Part shown: piece by piece, positions 26,901 to 39,125 of the stretch
Position numbering within the stretch: position 1 is the first letter of the stretch
Layout: each line of letters starts with the position of its first letter
Source: JAQICJ01 sp041686345
GTDB taxonomy: Bacteria > Myxococcota_A > Polyangia > HGW-17
Reading direction: 5' to 3'
NCBI GenBank assembly: GCA_041686345.1
Contig: JAWLEA010000003.1
Coordinates: 1-64,000 of the forward strand
Length of the DNA stretch: 64,000 bases
Notes under the pieces: model-generated
Told to the model about the DNA's origin: nothing
Databases searched by the model: none
Seen by the model: only the letters and a program-made list of their open reading frames with translations
Position numbers and translations under genes: made by a program

Positions 26901-27908
26901 TTAAACTGATTTTTCAGAACCTTCAACCAGAAAAGGATTAACTTCTTTCAACCAATCCCGGTTTTTTATGTGCCAGGCAATGGTTCTGTTCAACCCATCT
27001 TCAAAACCAACCTCTGGTTTCCAACCGAGAAGACGATGAGCTTTTTTGATATCAGCCCAGGTAGACATCATATCTTCCTTGGGCATGGGTTCTCTTTTAA
27101 TCTTTGCTTTTTTTCCCAGGTTTTTCTCTATGAAGGCAATCATTTCATTCAGAGAACGAGGATTACGACCTCCCCCCAGATTAATTATTTCATAGCCTGT
27201 TTTTTCCTCCATGGCTCTGACTGTACCTCTGGCAATATCTTCAACGTAAGTAAAATCTCTGCTTTGGCTGCCATCTCCCCGGAGAATCAATGTTTTGCCT
27301 TCGTCAATCCACTTGATAAATCTGAAAATTGACATGTCAGGTCGACCGGCGGGACCAAAAACAGTGAAATATCTGACAACACTTATATCAAGATCATAAA
27401 GAAAGTGATAGGTATAACACATTACTTCGGCTGCTTTTTTGGAAGCTGCATAAGGTGAAATTGGTGTATTTACGGAAAGTTCTTCAGAAAAGGGCATCTT
27501 CTGACCAGCATAGAGGGAAGAAGTAGATGCCAGAACCATTTTTTTAATATCAAATTCCACCATCAACTCCAGCAAATTTAAAGTTCCCGCTCCATTGGTG
27601 GATAAATAGACATGAGGATTTTCACGGCTGTACCCTACACCTGCTCGTGCGGCAAGATTTATCACCATATCCGGTTTGTGAATTTTAAAAAGCACTCTGA
27701 GTGCTTCCTGGTTTTCTATATCCAATTTGTAAAAATTAAAATTGTCCAACTTGCACAATTGTTCCAGACGATAATACTTCAGCCGGGGATCATAATAATG
27801 GTTGAGATTATCAACTCCTGTAACTTCGTATCCCTGTTTTAACAATTCTTGAGCTGTATAATTACCTATAAAACCTGCAACTCCTGTAAGCAAAACTTGT
27901 TTAGACAT
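26901..27908 (-). CDS. NAD-dependent epimerase (UDP-glucuronate 4-epimerase type)
   Basis: The ATG at 27908 (MSKQVLLTG) has GAGGAGAAAA upstream; the frame extends 16 codons further, but that part is repeat sequence. The 335-aa extended SDR enzyme has the NAD motif TGVAGFIGNYTAQ, VDNLNHYYDPRLK (typical of UDP-glucuronate epimerases), SSLYAG for the catalytic Ser/Thr, and YAASKKAAE with the Tyr-x3-Lys pair. It makes a UDP-galacturonate-like or related nucleotide sugar for polysaccharide or LPS. There are no other sugar genes nearby. Confidence 0.85.
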   Translation of the reverse strand: MSKQVLLTGVAGFIGNYTAQELLKQGYEVTGVDNLNHYYDPRLKYYRLEQLCKLDNFNFYKLDIENQEALRVLFKIHKPDMVINLAARAGVGYSRENPHVYLSTNGAGTLNLLELMVEFDIKKMVLASTSSLYAGQKMPFSEELSVNTPISPYAASKKAAEVMCYTYHFLYDLDISVVRYFTVFGPAGRPDMSIFRFIKWIDEGKTLILRGDGSQSRDFTYVEDIARGTVRAMEEKTGYEIINLGGGRNPRSLNEMIAFIEKNLGKKAKIKREPMPKEDMMSTWADIKKAHRLLGWKPEVGFEDGLNRTIAWHIKNRDWLKEVNPFLVEGSEKSV

Positions 27909-27943
27909 ATTTTTCTCCTCAATTTCAACTTCCGGTTGATGTA

Positions 27944-28090
27944 TATTCCATCTCAAAAATGAAAATCATCGCCTGCAGCCGGGAATTTGAATTGTTCAGT
28001 TTTATCGTATCTTGGTGCACAGTATCAACTATATCTGTAAAATTACTACGCACAGTTCAAAAAAAATTCAACTTCGTTACGATGAATATC
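27944..28090 (-). repeat. Decayed full-length TIR repeat, copy G
   Basis: Reverse-orientation copy: ATTCCATCTCAAAAATGA, then TCATCGCCTGCAGCCGGGAA, TTGAATTGTTCAGTTTTATC and GTATCAACTATATCTG align with copy B in order, but the right terminus is lost. It is immediately upstream of the epimerase gene and may supply its leader. The remainder of the 606-bp gap up to 28514 has no gene; a stretch around 28296-28400 (GCAACTTCGTGGTAGCTTC...TTCAATCC) may be a further decayed copy. Confidence 0.6.
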
Positions 28091-28514
28091 AGAAAAAATT
28101 CCCATAATTCATTAAATTTTGCAATGAGATAAACCGGTTTTTACAAAAAATTATTTCCCCCTGAATAGAAAACACGGAAAAAAGGTTGTCAAGACTTGTT
28201 TTTAATTTTTTTCATCACTACAATTGATGAGGCTAAGGCGGAATTGAGTTTAAGATTGTTTGCCTTCATCAAAAGGCCGGTCTTTACCTGCAATAAGTAT
28301 TTTGAATTGTTCAGTTTTGAGATAAGCACTCGCAACTTCGTGGTAGCTTCTCCTGCTTCAATCCAAACACTAATCTTCCTGGGTTGCTCTTTCCGGAAAC
28401 AACAACTATTTGTTACCGCATTGGAAACCATGTCCAGTTTAGGTTTATATCAATTTTCTGCTTGCTTTAATGAAGGTATAACCTTATTCTGCAGTTTAAA
28501 TGAGGTTATCTGTT

Positions 28515-30962
28515 ATGTATCTGCATCACAATCTTAAAACTTTTTATTCTTTTTTGCTAATTTCTATTTTTGGCCTTTCCTCTTGTCTTCAAGACAGTGA
28601 ATCTCCAGATATCGAAGGTCACGACATCAAAATCACCTTCATCCATACTGCCGACTGGCATTCCAGGTTGATTCCCTACTATCTTGAAGTTGGAGAAACC
28701 GACAAATCCCTCGGTCTGTCCGACAGTTCCCCCACCATTGGGGGAGCAGCCCGAGCCGCCAAGGTAATTAAAGATATTCGCAGCGGAGGTCAGAGAGTTG
28801 TCCACCTGGATACAGGTGATATTTTTCAGGGAGCTCCCATCTTCAACGAATTTCTCGGGGAACCGGAATTACGTATTTACAGCCAATTAAATGTGGATGC
28901 TTTTGCTATTGGCAACCACGAATTCGACATGGGAGTCGACAATTTTGTCGAACAAACCAAAGCTTGGGCCACTTTCCCCATGCTCAACATCAATTATGCC
29001 CTTGAAAACCCCAATTATCCCGGTAATTCGCCTCTCAGTTCAGTTTCCCATCCCTATCTTATCATTAATGCTGAAGGAATCAAAGTTGCTATTATCGGAA
29101 TTGGCAGCCTCGGGTCAATTGTCTCCATGTATGAAGGAGGAAACTCTCTGGGCATCACTCCCATTGATACTATTGACATTGCCCAATTCTATATAGACTT
29201 TCTCCGTCCTTTAGCCGATGTCATAGTTGTTTCAAGCCATCTTGGATTAAGTGCTGAAAAACAAATGTACAGAGCCTCGGAAGACCAAATGGAAGGTGAT
29301 TTTCTTGATGAATGCGAATATGAAGGCACTTGCGAAACCACTCCTCTTTGTATTTCCAACGAACGTCTGGTGGGAGATGAGCAACTCATAGCCAACACTG
29401 AAGGCATCGACATTGTCTTTGGCGGGCATCTGCACATTGTACTGTCTCCACCCGAAATCATTCAAGACTGCAGACCTGACATCCATTGCCCTGAAATTAT
29501 CGCCAATCTGGAAAACAAGGGATGTCTGCAGGCAACCAGAGACAGTGATGGAACAGTTACTGAATTGCAATATAACAACTCCCGACGAGTTCCTTTAATG
29601 CACAGTGGTGCTTTTCTCAAATTTATCGGACAACTTGATGCTGTCTTCTCCAAGGACGAACCCGCTGAAAACCTCAGTGAAAAAGAAATTGTTCTCCACA
29701 ATCTCAACGGTTGGGAACTTAAAGCATTCAGACAAATTCTTCATCCCATGGATGACAATCACGTCAGCCCCGAGCAATTTGATACTTCCATCTTGAAATT
29801 GCTCGACGAATATAAGCAGGTTCTTTACCGCAGGCTTCCTCTCACCAGATATATTGCTTACGCTCCCACCAATATCCGCAGATTTGCCAGTGGTTATGGT
29901 GACAGTGCTTTGGGTAACCTCGTTGCAACTTCCATGCAGACACGACGCAGAGTAGAAACAGATTTTGCTCTTACCAACACCCTGGGTATTCGATCCAACA
30001 TAGAATCAGGTCCGGTAACCATTGAAACCATGTATAATGTTTTTCCCTTTGAAAATACAATTACCACTCTCACCCTGTCCGGAGCAGAAATCAAATCTCT
30101 GCTCGACTATGTAGCCCTGCGTTCATCACGACGTGGTTGCCAAGCTCAAGCCCAGGTGGCCGGGGTTACCTTTTTGATGAACTGCAACAACCAGCTTCTT
30201 CCTCCCTTTAAAGAAGAAGGTTCATATGAAACTGCCCACCGAATCACTATTGGTGGTAGCAGACTCACCGATCCTGACAACTACGGAGTTGATCCCGCAA
30301 CCGATAAAGCCCGTTGTGAATATGACGGAGTCCGCTGTATTTCAGGCGGTGATCCCAACGATCCCGATACTTGTTCTGATGAGGTTGAACCAGCTCTTTC
30401 CTGTCCCGCTGGAACCGAATTTGGCTCCGGAGGCTGCTGTCCGGCAGGTGAACTCTGCACTCCCCTTGGTTGTGGTCAACCCATTACCATGCTGGCATCC
30501 TACACACTGGCTGCCAACGACTATATCGCCAGAGGTGGCAGTGGCTTCAGAGTATTGCAATTCAATACAACCCAGTACAATACGGGAATTCCCCTGCGCG
30601 ATTCTGTAATTGATTTTCTCTATCTCAATTTTGACAGTTGCGGAGTCCGCCTTGATAATTCAGCTATCGACGAAATCGAAAATTTTGTCAACTCTACTGA
30701 TAATGCAAGTGTTACTGCCGTAAGTGATAATTTTAAAAACCTGGTTTCAACCCTCGAAAACAACGATTTTACCAGATACGCATCATGTGCTGATGACATA
30801 TCAGAAATCATGCAAAAGGACTGCAACTTTCTTTCAAGCAGTCATAAAGATGAATGTAAAATCCAAAAGATGGTTACTGCAGTTAAAATGTGCCGGGATA
30901 TTCCCTGTATTGAAGCTAAAGAAGAAGGAAGAATCGAAAGAATCTTCCCCATTTCCGAATAG
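28515..30962 (+). CDS. UshA/5'-nucleotidase-family lipoprotein
   Basis: The ATG at 28515 has GAGG upstream; an ATG at 28500 overlaps that ribosome site. The 815-aa product has a lipobox LSSC and the calcineurin-like metallophosphatase core: FIHTADWHSR, LDTGDIFQGAP, AIGNHEFDMG, SSHLGLS and FGGHLHI supply the two-metal site. The C-terminal 5'-nucleotidase domain includes GDSALGNLVATSM, NTLGIRSNIE and VFPFENTITTLTLSG, with NDYIARGGSGF stacking/substrate residues late in the chain. Insertions rich in Cys (~600-660) are unusual. It should release phosphate from extracellular or periplasmic nucleotides. It is first of a three-gene unit with a lipoprotein and a beta-barrel. Confidence 0.88.
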   Translation: MYLHHNLKTFYSFLLISIFGLSSCLQDSESPDIEGHDIKITFIHTADWHSRLIPYYLEVGETDKSLGLSDSSPTIGGAARAAKVIKDIRSGGQRVVHLDTGDIFQGAPIFNEFLGEPELRIYSQLNVDAFAIGNHEFDMGVDNFVEQTKAWATFPMLNINYALENPNYPGNSPLSSVSHPYLIINAEGIKVAIIGIGSLGSIVSMYEGGNSLGITPIDTIDIAQFYIDFLRPLADVIVVSSHLGLSAEKQMYRASEDQMEGDFLDECEYEGTCETTPLCISNERLVGDEQLIANTEGIDIVFGGHLHIVLSPPEIIQDCRPDIHCPEIIANLENKGCLQATRDSDGTVTELQYNNSRRVPLMHSGAFLKFIGQLDAVFSKDEPAENLSEKEIVLHNLNGWELKAFRQILHPMDDNHVSPEQFDTSILKLLDEYKQVLYRRLPLTRYIAYAPTNIRRFASGYGDSALGNLVATSMQTRRRVETDFALTNTLGIRSNIESGPVTIETMYNVFPFENTITTLTLSGAEIKSLLDYVALRSSRRGCQAQAQVAGVTFLMNCNNQLLPPFKEEGSYETAHRITIGGSRLTDPDNYGVDPATDKARCEYDGVRCISGGDPNDPDTCSDEVEPALSCPAGTEFGSGGCCPAGELCTPLGCGQPITMLASYTLAANDYIARGGSGFRVLQFNTTQYNTGIPLRDSVIDFLYLNFDSCGVRLDNSAIDEIENFVNSTDNASVTAVSDNFKNLVSTLENNDFTRYASCADDISEIMQKDCNFLSSSHKDECKIQKMVTAVKMCRDIPCIEAKEEGRIERIFPISE

Positions 30963-30971
30963 GTATTCCAT

Positions 30972-32399
30972 ATGAATTTTAAATTTTTCTCTCTCCTGTT
31001 ATTGCTGTCATTTTTCTTCAACTCCTGCTTGGAAAACAAAAGTATGGACAAAGAAATCACCTCCCTCAGGGTCACTATCACCAGCACTCCTCCCTGTGGT
31101 CTAAATTCAGAAGATGAATGCCCCTTTTCACTGGAAACCAATTCTTTTTCCATTAATGTCAAAATTGAAGCATTATTGACAGATCGCAGCATCAATACCG
31201 ACTACAATCGTTCAGTCATAGTCAGCGTGGTACCTTCTGGTATTTTTGACCGCGAAGATCCAAATTATCGTGATCTTCCCGACGGCAGAGACGTCATTAT
31301 CGTAAAATTGAACCAAGGGGTCTGGGAAGGTCAGATTTCCTTCAAAGGAGCCTTTGGCCCCACCTCTATCATCGCTGAAGACGTCGGTTATGAACCTGCT
31401 GCCAACGTAGTCGATGCAGCCTGCTATCAAAAATACACCCAGGGCTGTTTTGCTGTAGATGATAATAATCCCGAACCTGGTTCTGGTGCCGCAGGTGTTT
31501 CTGATTTTATTTATTTTAATAATCCCCGTATTTATGACATTCAAAGACCCGAAGATCTCGATAATATCGAATCAAAATATGGTGATTATTCTCCCCTCGA
31601 AGGTTTCCGAGTACAGGTTGACGGTTCACCATATCAAGGCAACTCCCAGTGTGCAGCCGGTGAATCTCGGCTGGTTGTCACTCAAGTAGGAGTTGCCGGC
31701 CTTTATGTAACCGACGTCTGTAACCGTATTGACCCTTCAGACCCTTCAGACCCAATCGTAAGTGACTTTGCCTCTCTTTATATCTACAACTTCAACACTC
31801 CGGAAGAACTTTCCATTGGTGATTGTCTGATTTCTTTCCAAGGAGCAATCGACGAGTTTCAATCTTTTACCGAGATGAAAAATCCTTTCTGGACCGTTGA
31901 TGAATGCAGCGAAGACGATGATTTCTGTGAAAAAGGCGAACCAAAATGTACTAGCCAATTGCCTGATCCGGTTGAACTTAACAGTTCTATTTTCAATGAT
32001 TTCCGCTCCATGGAAGAATTGGAGGCCGCCTTGGTTAAAGTTACCAATGTTACCTCTAATACCGAATTCCGCCGCTGTGACCTCAACAACGACGGCATCA
32101 TAGATTTTGACGATGAACAAGAAGACCAGTGCAAAGAAGATTGCGGCAACGAAGTAGGTTGCGTGGTAAAAGAAGATTTTGATCGATATTTCACCTGGAC
32201 AGTGGACATGGATGGAGTCGAAGTTGGAATTGTAACCAGAGGAGTTGTTCCCTTCGATCCCGAAGATCCGGCCAACCAAGGCATCAATATCTATTCCATT
32301 ACCGGAAATCTCAAGCATCTTTACTTCGGTAAACCCGCCTGGATTATCTTGCCCAGGACCCCGTCCGATATGTGTATAAACCAGAGCGATTGCCAATAA
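30972..32399 (+). CDS. Cys-rich hypothetical lipoprotein in nucleotidase operon
   Basis: 475 aa, starting nine bases after the nucleotidase stop. The signal peptide ends FFNSC. The mature protein is beta-rich and acidic with many cysteines (for example PPCGLNSEDECPF, DECSEDDDFCEKGEP, QCKEDCGNEVGC) and one EF-hand/dockerin-like calcium loop, DLNNDGIIDFDDE. There are Ig-like strands near the N-terminus (VIVKLNQGVWEGQISF). I do not recognise the family. Its place between a nucleotidase and an outer-membrane barrel suggests a surface or periplasmic binding partner. Confidence 0.7.
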   Translation: MNFKFFSLLLLLSFFFNSCLENKSMDKEITSLRVTITSTPPCGLNSEDECPFSLETNSFSINVKIEALLTDRSINTDYNRSVIVSVVPSGIFDREDPNYRDLPDGRDVIIVKLNQGVWEGQISFKGAFGPTSIIAEDVGYEPAANVVDAACYQKYTQGCFAVDDNNPEPGSGAAGVSDFIYFNNPRIYDIQRPEDLDNIESKYGDYSPLEGFRVQVDGSPYQGNSQCAAGESRLVVTQVGVAGLYVTDVCNRIDPSDPSDPIVSDFASLYIYNFNTPEELSIGDCLISFQGAIDEFQSFTEMKNPFWTVDECSEDDDFCEKGEPKCTSQLPDPVELNSSIFNDFRSMEELEAALVKVTNVTSNTEFRRCDLNNDGIIDFDDEQEDQCKEDCGNEVGCVVKEDFDRYFTWTVDMDGVEVGIVTRGVVPFDPEDPANQGINIYSITGNLKHLYFGKPAWIILPRTPSDMCINQSDCQ

Positions 32400-32451
32400 A
32401 TACAAATTTAGAGTTATAATAAAGGTTCCCAACATTTTACGGAGGCATATC

Positions 32452-34281
32452 TTGCGTAAACTATCACTTCTTTTCTCAATTTTAATCTTTCCATTCCATC
32501 TCACTGCAGCTCATGCTCAAACCACTGCTGAACCGGAAAACCCGGATCAGGATACCACCGAATCCGGCAATGTTGATAATCAACCCACCGGAGACAGCAC
32601 CGAAACTGTCAAGAACACTAATAAGCCTGCTGTCACCAAATCAGCTACTGCTACTGTCAAAGCTGTACCCCCTGACGATGCTTCCAAAATTACCAGGGTA
32701 AAACCAAAAAAACCTGTTTCCCCGCCAGCACAACCAACAGCTCCGGTTCCAACTCCGGCAGCTAAACCAGTAGCCCCGGTTCCAACTCCGGCAGCTAAAC
32801 CAGGGTTGCTCCATCAACCAGTTCATTCATCTCCCGAATCCAACTTTGTTGATACACGCATTTCTTTTATCTTCGGTGATGACGATTTTCTGCATAAAGC
32901 CGGTGAAACCATAGTTGATTCACCTTTACCCGGATTCGGCAACCGCGATGGTTACGAACTTTTCTTTGACAACCTCAACTCAGCCAGAACCGGACGTGAA
33001 AACCAGCTTCATCTAGTTTTATACAAAAAGTTGGCAGGTTATATTCCCGGCATCGTCACTGAAGGGGCAATTGTCACCAAATATGATTTTTCTTCTTCAA
33101 GGGACGGAAATCTCGAAGATGACGGAACTTATCTGCTGATAAGACACAAAAATTCCAACAACAGTGAACTTTCACTTACAATGTTTCCTGTCTCCACCGA
33201 CAGATTCCGACTTGGTTATCTTTACGATCTCACCTGGGCCGGAGCCAGCTCTTTTCCTGACAGTTACAGGCGATTGACTCCCGGTATCAAATTTGCCTAT
33301 GAAAGTAAAAACACTTATGGATTTGCCGGTTTCAAAACTGCCAGAATGCTCACTAATCCACCCCCGGAAGAAAACCTGGGTAGAGAGATGGAAACCTTTT
33401 ATGCCGCTCTGGCCGGCTTTGGTCATCAGATGGGCAAATTCAAATTTGAAGCCAACGGTGGTTTTGTACAAATGGGACAAAATCCCAATAATGGCGTCAA
33501 AGGTGAATCTGTTCAATTATTTGGTGTCAGTTCCCGCCTCTCTTTTCTTAATGGGATGCGCATCGGAACCAGCACCGACTTGAGGCTGTATCGCAATGAT
33601 CCTTCTTTTGTCCGTTCCCTTACCAGAAAACCCAACTATACTCCCGGCTTTTACTATCTGGTTTCCCTCGAAGGAAACTATCTCATGCAAACTTTGGAAG
33701 ATCCTGATAATTATGGAGACACAATGTTGCAACCTGCCTACGCAGGAGCTTTTAATTTCAAATTCAGAAAAGATTTTCTCCGGGGACATTTCACTATATT
33801 TTCCCGTTCAGTATCATTTATCCTGCGTAATGTTCCATCTTATATTCCCTATCAGGCTTTATCTGAAGATTTGGATACCACCCCCGAAGTCTTTGCAGCT
33901 GCAGGCCTTGACTATTTCATTCCCTCCCTGCATCTCACTTTGGGCATGACACTGGGCTTCCAGATGCCTGCCAATTCCCAGGTTAAACTTAGTGCCAGTA
34001 CCGGTTCCGCCCAAGTTGATTACGGTGTTCGCACCCTGGTTATCCGAGATGAAGGACAAATCTCTGTGCTTCCCAATGGTGAAGAAGCGCTTCCCATCTT
34101 TGGAACCAAACTCAGTGCAACTTTGCGTTTAAGCGACATGATGACCATCTCCCTGATGGTTCTTTATCAAAACGATCCCAACTTCACTACTCTCAAAACC
34201 CTCGACAACAACACCTCCGCCAGAGTTTTCGAAGATTCCCACAAATTTGGCGCCGCCATCGTAACCTCCGCCAAATTCTAA
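32452..34281 (+). CDS. Outer-membrane beta-barrel (porin-like) protein
   Basis: 609 aa, starting at TTG with ACGGAGG upstream. A classical signal peptide (AHAQ cut) is followed by a ~110-residue Pro/Ala/Thr linker with tandem PVPTPAAKP units, then a C-terminal region of alternating hydrophobic strands (e.g. YLLIRHKNSNNSELSLTMF, GYLYDLTWAG, FKFEANGGFVQMG) ending in Phe, as outer-membrane barrels do (last residues SAKF). The Pro-rich linker may cross peptidoglycan. As third gene after a nucleotidase it may admit nucleosides or phosphate. Confidence 0.7.
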   Translation: MRKLSLLFSILIFPFHLTAAHAQTTAEPENPDQDTTESGNVDNQPTGDSTETVKNTNKPAVTKSATATVKAVPPDDASKITRVKPKKPVSPPAQPTAPVPTPAAKPVAPVPTPAAKPGLLHQPVHSSPESNFVDTRISFIFGDDDFLHKAGETIVDSPLPGFGNRDGYELFFDNLNSARTGRENQLHLVLYKKLAGYIPGIVTEGAIVTKYDFSSSRDGNLEDDGTYLLIRHKNSNNSELSLTMFPVSTDRFRLGYLYDLTWAGASSFPDSYRRLTPGIKFAYESKNTYGFAGFKTARMLTNPPPEENLGREMETFYAALAGFGHQMGKFKFEANGGFVQMGQNPNNGVKGESVQLFGVSSRLSFLNGMRIGTSTDLRLYRNDPSFVRSLTRKPNYTPGFYYLVSLEGNYLMQTLEDPDNYGDTMLQPAYAGAFNFKFRKDFLRGHFTIFSRSVSFILRNVPSYIPYQALSEDLDTTPEVFAAAGLDYFIPSLHLTLGMTLGFQMPANSQVKLSASTGSAQVDYGVRTLVIRDEGQISVLPNGEEALPIFGTKLSATLRLSDMMTISLMVLYQNDPNFTTLKTLDNNTSARVFEDSHKFGAAIVTSAKF

Positions 34282-34467
34282 ATTTTCACCAATTAAACCA
34301 GAAATTTTAAGTTCAACAGGGGTACAATATTGTAATTGTGTTTTTAACCTTTTCTTTGTTTAATTATTTTTCCTGTTAAAATATGAGTAAGTAAATAAGT
34401 AATGGATTATTTTATCGTAATTCTATAATTCCATAAATTTATTAAATTTATTTCAGGAGTTTTACCT

Positions 34468-36351
34468 ATGAAAATTTTTAAATTATTTTCCTTAATTTAT
34501 TTTGTTCTACATCTGTTTTCTTCTTCTGTTTTAGCACAATACCAAGCAGAAGCCACTTTTGATGATCAGGATGATCTTGATTCAACTCCCGAAGTAAACA
34601 ACCTCGAAACTGGCACAAATGTTACCATTAGATTTGAAGGTGATGTCCGGCGCAGTGAAATCACAGAAGGGAAATACGGCAGAGGGGCTGATTTTTATAA
34701 TGGAGCAGGTGCTATTCACTTCAATAATTACCAGTGGGATAATGCATTTATCGCTCACTTCTGGGCTAAACTGCGTAATTTTAATCAGGGAAATTTTTTG
34801 ATGGATTCCAACAGATGGCGTCTTTATCCTGACTCGGGCGAACTAATTCTTGAATTAACCGATTCTGCAGATGCTACTCATCTCTATTCTACCAATTTAA
34901 CCTGGCCCGATGATGATCTTTTTCACCATCTCACCGTAAGAATACTCAGTATGGACACCAATCCCCTTTTCATAATTACCTTGGATTTTAATAATCCTTC
35001 TGAAATTCAGGTTCCCTTTTTCCTGGCAGATTCTGCCAACATCCCTGTTATGGGGCAAAACATTGATGGGATCATCGACGAAGTTATTCTGGCTAATCAC
35101 AATCATGCTACCTTATCGTCAGAACAGGATCGTTTCAACCGGGATCCCGAATACTGTCCCGAAGGAGTAACTTGCCTTGAAGACAGTTTTATCCTCACTC
35201 CCCGCACTTTCTCCCATGAAGTTCCGGTACGCTTCAAATTTTCTTATGATCCACTGCTTTGCTCAGAAAACAACCCCTGCCCTCTTTTATTTGCTATCCA
35301 GGGAGGCTCAGCGTGTAATAATGACTATGCCATGCCCACTGATCTTGTTCCCATGACCCTGGCTGGTTTTATTGTGGTTACTATAGATCCTTATTGTGAA
35401 GGAGCAGGCAACACCTATATTCCCGAAACAGAAGTTTCCCAATTTATTGCTGTTAAAAACTACATTCAAAGTGATTCCTACTATTCTACTTTCCTGAGGG
35501 ATGATTTTTATTCAGCTACCGGTTGCAGCCATGGTGCTGAAGCTGTAATGCTCTGGGCCATGAGAGAAGAGGATCATCCTTTCAGAACCTTTGCCCGCAG
35601 TTCAGAATTAAGTGGTCACTGCCCCAGAGTTGCCGGAAAACTTTGTGCTTACCCTGGAGGAACTGAAAACCTGCCTTTTGATATTGAAGGTGAAGACGCC
35701 ATAAAATGGCAAATGGACACCGATACAGTAGCCATGATCGATTCAACTGCAGTAAATACCAGAGAAATTGCTCGCTCCTGGGGTGCAAATCTTGAGGGGC
35801 CTATTTGTCCTGCTCCTGGAGAAAGTGGTTGCAAAGAAGAAGGATATTGGGGAATGACTTATGGTTCCAGAAGGTTTAAAACTGTCTGGCAATATTTTGA
35901 AGATGAGGAAAACCCCAGTGGATACTTTGTGGAAGATATAGGAGCTGACTGCAGACATTGTGCTCCTCCTGACAGTGTTGCCTTCAGTTGCGGTATTTGT
36001 TTTCTCTATCATGGTCGCATGGCTATGGAGAATCATTGCCCTGAATGCTTAAATTATGAAGACGATACAATACAACCAGGTCCTCGAGGAGAAGAATGTC
36101 CCCTTGAAGCCAGTTGGTATGAAGATCCACTGACTGAAATAAATAACTCTGATGCTGGTGTTGATGGGGACACAGATGATTTTATTTCTGGAGATGTTGA
36201 CATCGATAATGATATTATCGCAAATGAAACCACCAATGAAAATACAGGTTGCAATTGCAATAACCACCAGCATGGAAAAAATAAACAGGCCTTTTTCTAT
36301 TTCTTCTTCCTGCTGCTTCTCCCCATCTATCGTAAAATATCTTTGTCCTGA
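34468..36351 (+). CDS. Exported LamG-like plus alpha/beta-hydrolase protein with MYXO-CTERM-like tail
   Basis: 627 aa; the ATG has AGGAG. A signal peptide (VLAQ) is followed by a concanavalin/LamG-like beta region (~20-210, e.g. GKYGRGADFYNGAGAIHF) and an esterase-like domain with PLLFAIQGGSACN (oxyanion side) and the nucleophile elbow ATGCSHGAEAV (GxSxG, Ser ~353). The later HGRMAMENHC might hold the acid or His. Many paired cysteines suggest disulfides. An acidic DVDIDNDIIANETT linker precedes the tail GCNCNN, a hydrophobic helix FFYFFFLLLLP and basic end YRK, the Cys-helix-Arg layout of MYXO-CTERM sorting signals. It is probably surface-anchored after processing. Confidence 0.72.
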   Translation: MKIFKLFSLIYFVLHLFSSSVLAQYQAEATFDDQDDLDSTPEVNNLETGTNVTIRFEGDVRRSEITEGKYGRGADFYNGAGAIHFNNYQWDNAFIAHFWAKLRNFNQGNFLMDSNRWRLYPDSGELILELTDSADATHLYSTNLTWPDDDLFHHLTVRILSMDTNPLFIITLDFNNPSEIQVPFFLADSANIPVMGQNIDGIIDEVILANHNHATLSSEQDRFNRDPEYCPEGVTCLEDSFILTPRTFSHEVPVRFKFSYDPLLCSENNPCPLLFAIQGGSACNNDYAMPTDLVPMTLAGFIVVTIDPYCEGAGNTYIPETEVSQFIAVKNYIQSDSYYSTFLRDDFYSATGCSHGAEAVMLWAMREEDHPFRTFARSSELSGHCPRVAGKLCAYPGGTENLPFDIEGEDAIKWQMDTDTVAMIDSTAVNTREIARSWGANLEGPICPAPGESGCKEEGYWGMTYGSRRFKTVWQYFEDEENPSGYFVEDIGADCRHCAPPDSVAFSCGICFLYHGRMAMENHCPECLNYEDDTIQPGPRGEECPLEASWYEDPLTEINNSDAGVDGDTDDFISGDVDIDNDIIANETTNENTGCNCNNHQHGKNKQAFFYFFFLLLLPIYRKISLS

Positions 36352-36495
36352 TGAAAAGCAGTTGCTGTGATCTTTTTCTTTTATTAAAGTCACAATTATC
36401 CCGGATAAATCTTCCGTTGCGATTAATTCTTTGCTTAGATTTTATGTTTTGTAATGGAAAAGGAGAGGGAAGGGGAAGAAAATAGAGGTTGGTAA

Positions 36496-38634
<2,139 letters not shown>

Positions 38635-38701
38635 GGTGTCATCTCCTCAAAAAAGTTATTGAAACAAAATAAGCCAAACAAATTACCTTCAGATTATTAC
38701 C

Positions 38702-38956
38702 CTACAGATCTTCAGCGGATTTGATCATTTCAGCTATGAAATCGTCTCTGAACTGAATAAGTGAATTCATGATTGAAATTTTTCTTCCGCTCATAAATCC
38801 TTGATCAGGTCCAAGTAACTCGCCATCAAGAGCCTCACTACCAAGATCCAGCTCCTGGGTGACTTTTTTATCTTTTTCCTGAGCTTGAACACTGGCTGCC
38901 GGTAAAGCAATAATTGATACAAGGGCGACTGAAAATAGAACTTTTAAAATTTTCAT
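38702..38956 (-). CDS. CglF/GltF-like small exported protein
   Basis: I chose ATG 38956 with GGAGGATAATACC upstream; the frame runs 10 codons further. The 84-aa product has a Sec signal peptide (ASVQAQ cut). The mature part, LGSEALDGELLGPDQGF and then LIQFRDDFIAEMIKSAEDL, matches the layout of myxobacterial CglF ('...GEL..P......LI..R..F..EM..S...'). In M. xanthus CglF/GltF is a periplasmic factor of adventurous gliding and also of related envelope machines. It sits 67 bp upstream of the GltG-like gene, the same order as in Myxococcus. Confidence 0.68.
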   Translation of the reverse strand: MKILKVLFSVALVSIIALPAASVQAQEKDKKVTQELDLGSEALDGELLGPDQGFMSGRKISIMNSLIQFRDDFIAEMIKSAEDL

Positions 38957-39125
38957 GGTATTATCCTCCAATATGGTTTGATGCAACCATAATACGCTTT
39001 TACAACTTAATGCTTCCCATTACAACCTAAAATTCCGAAAAAATTCTCTGCAAAGGTAGGAATGTTGTATTAACATGTATAACATTTTGTTATTATTGAT
39101 TTTTTATAATGTGATCGAAAAAATC

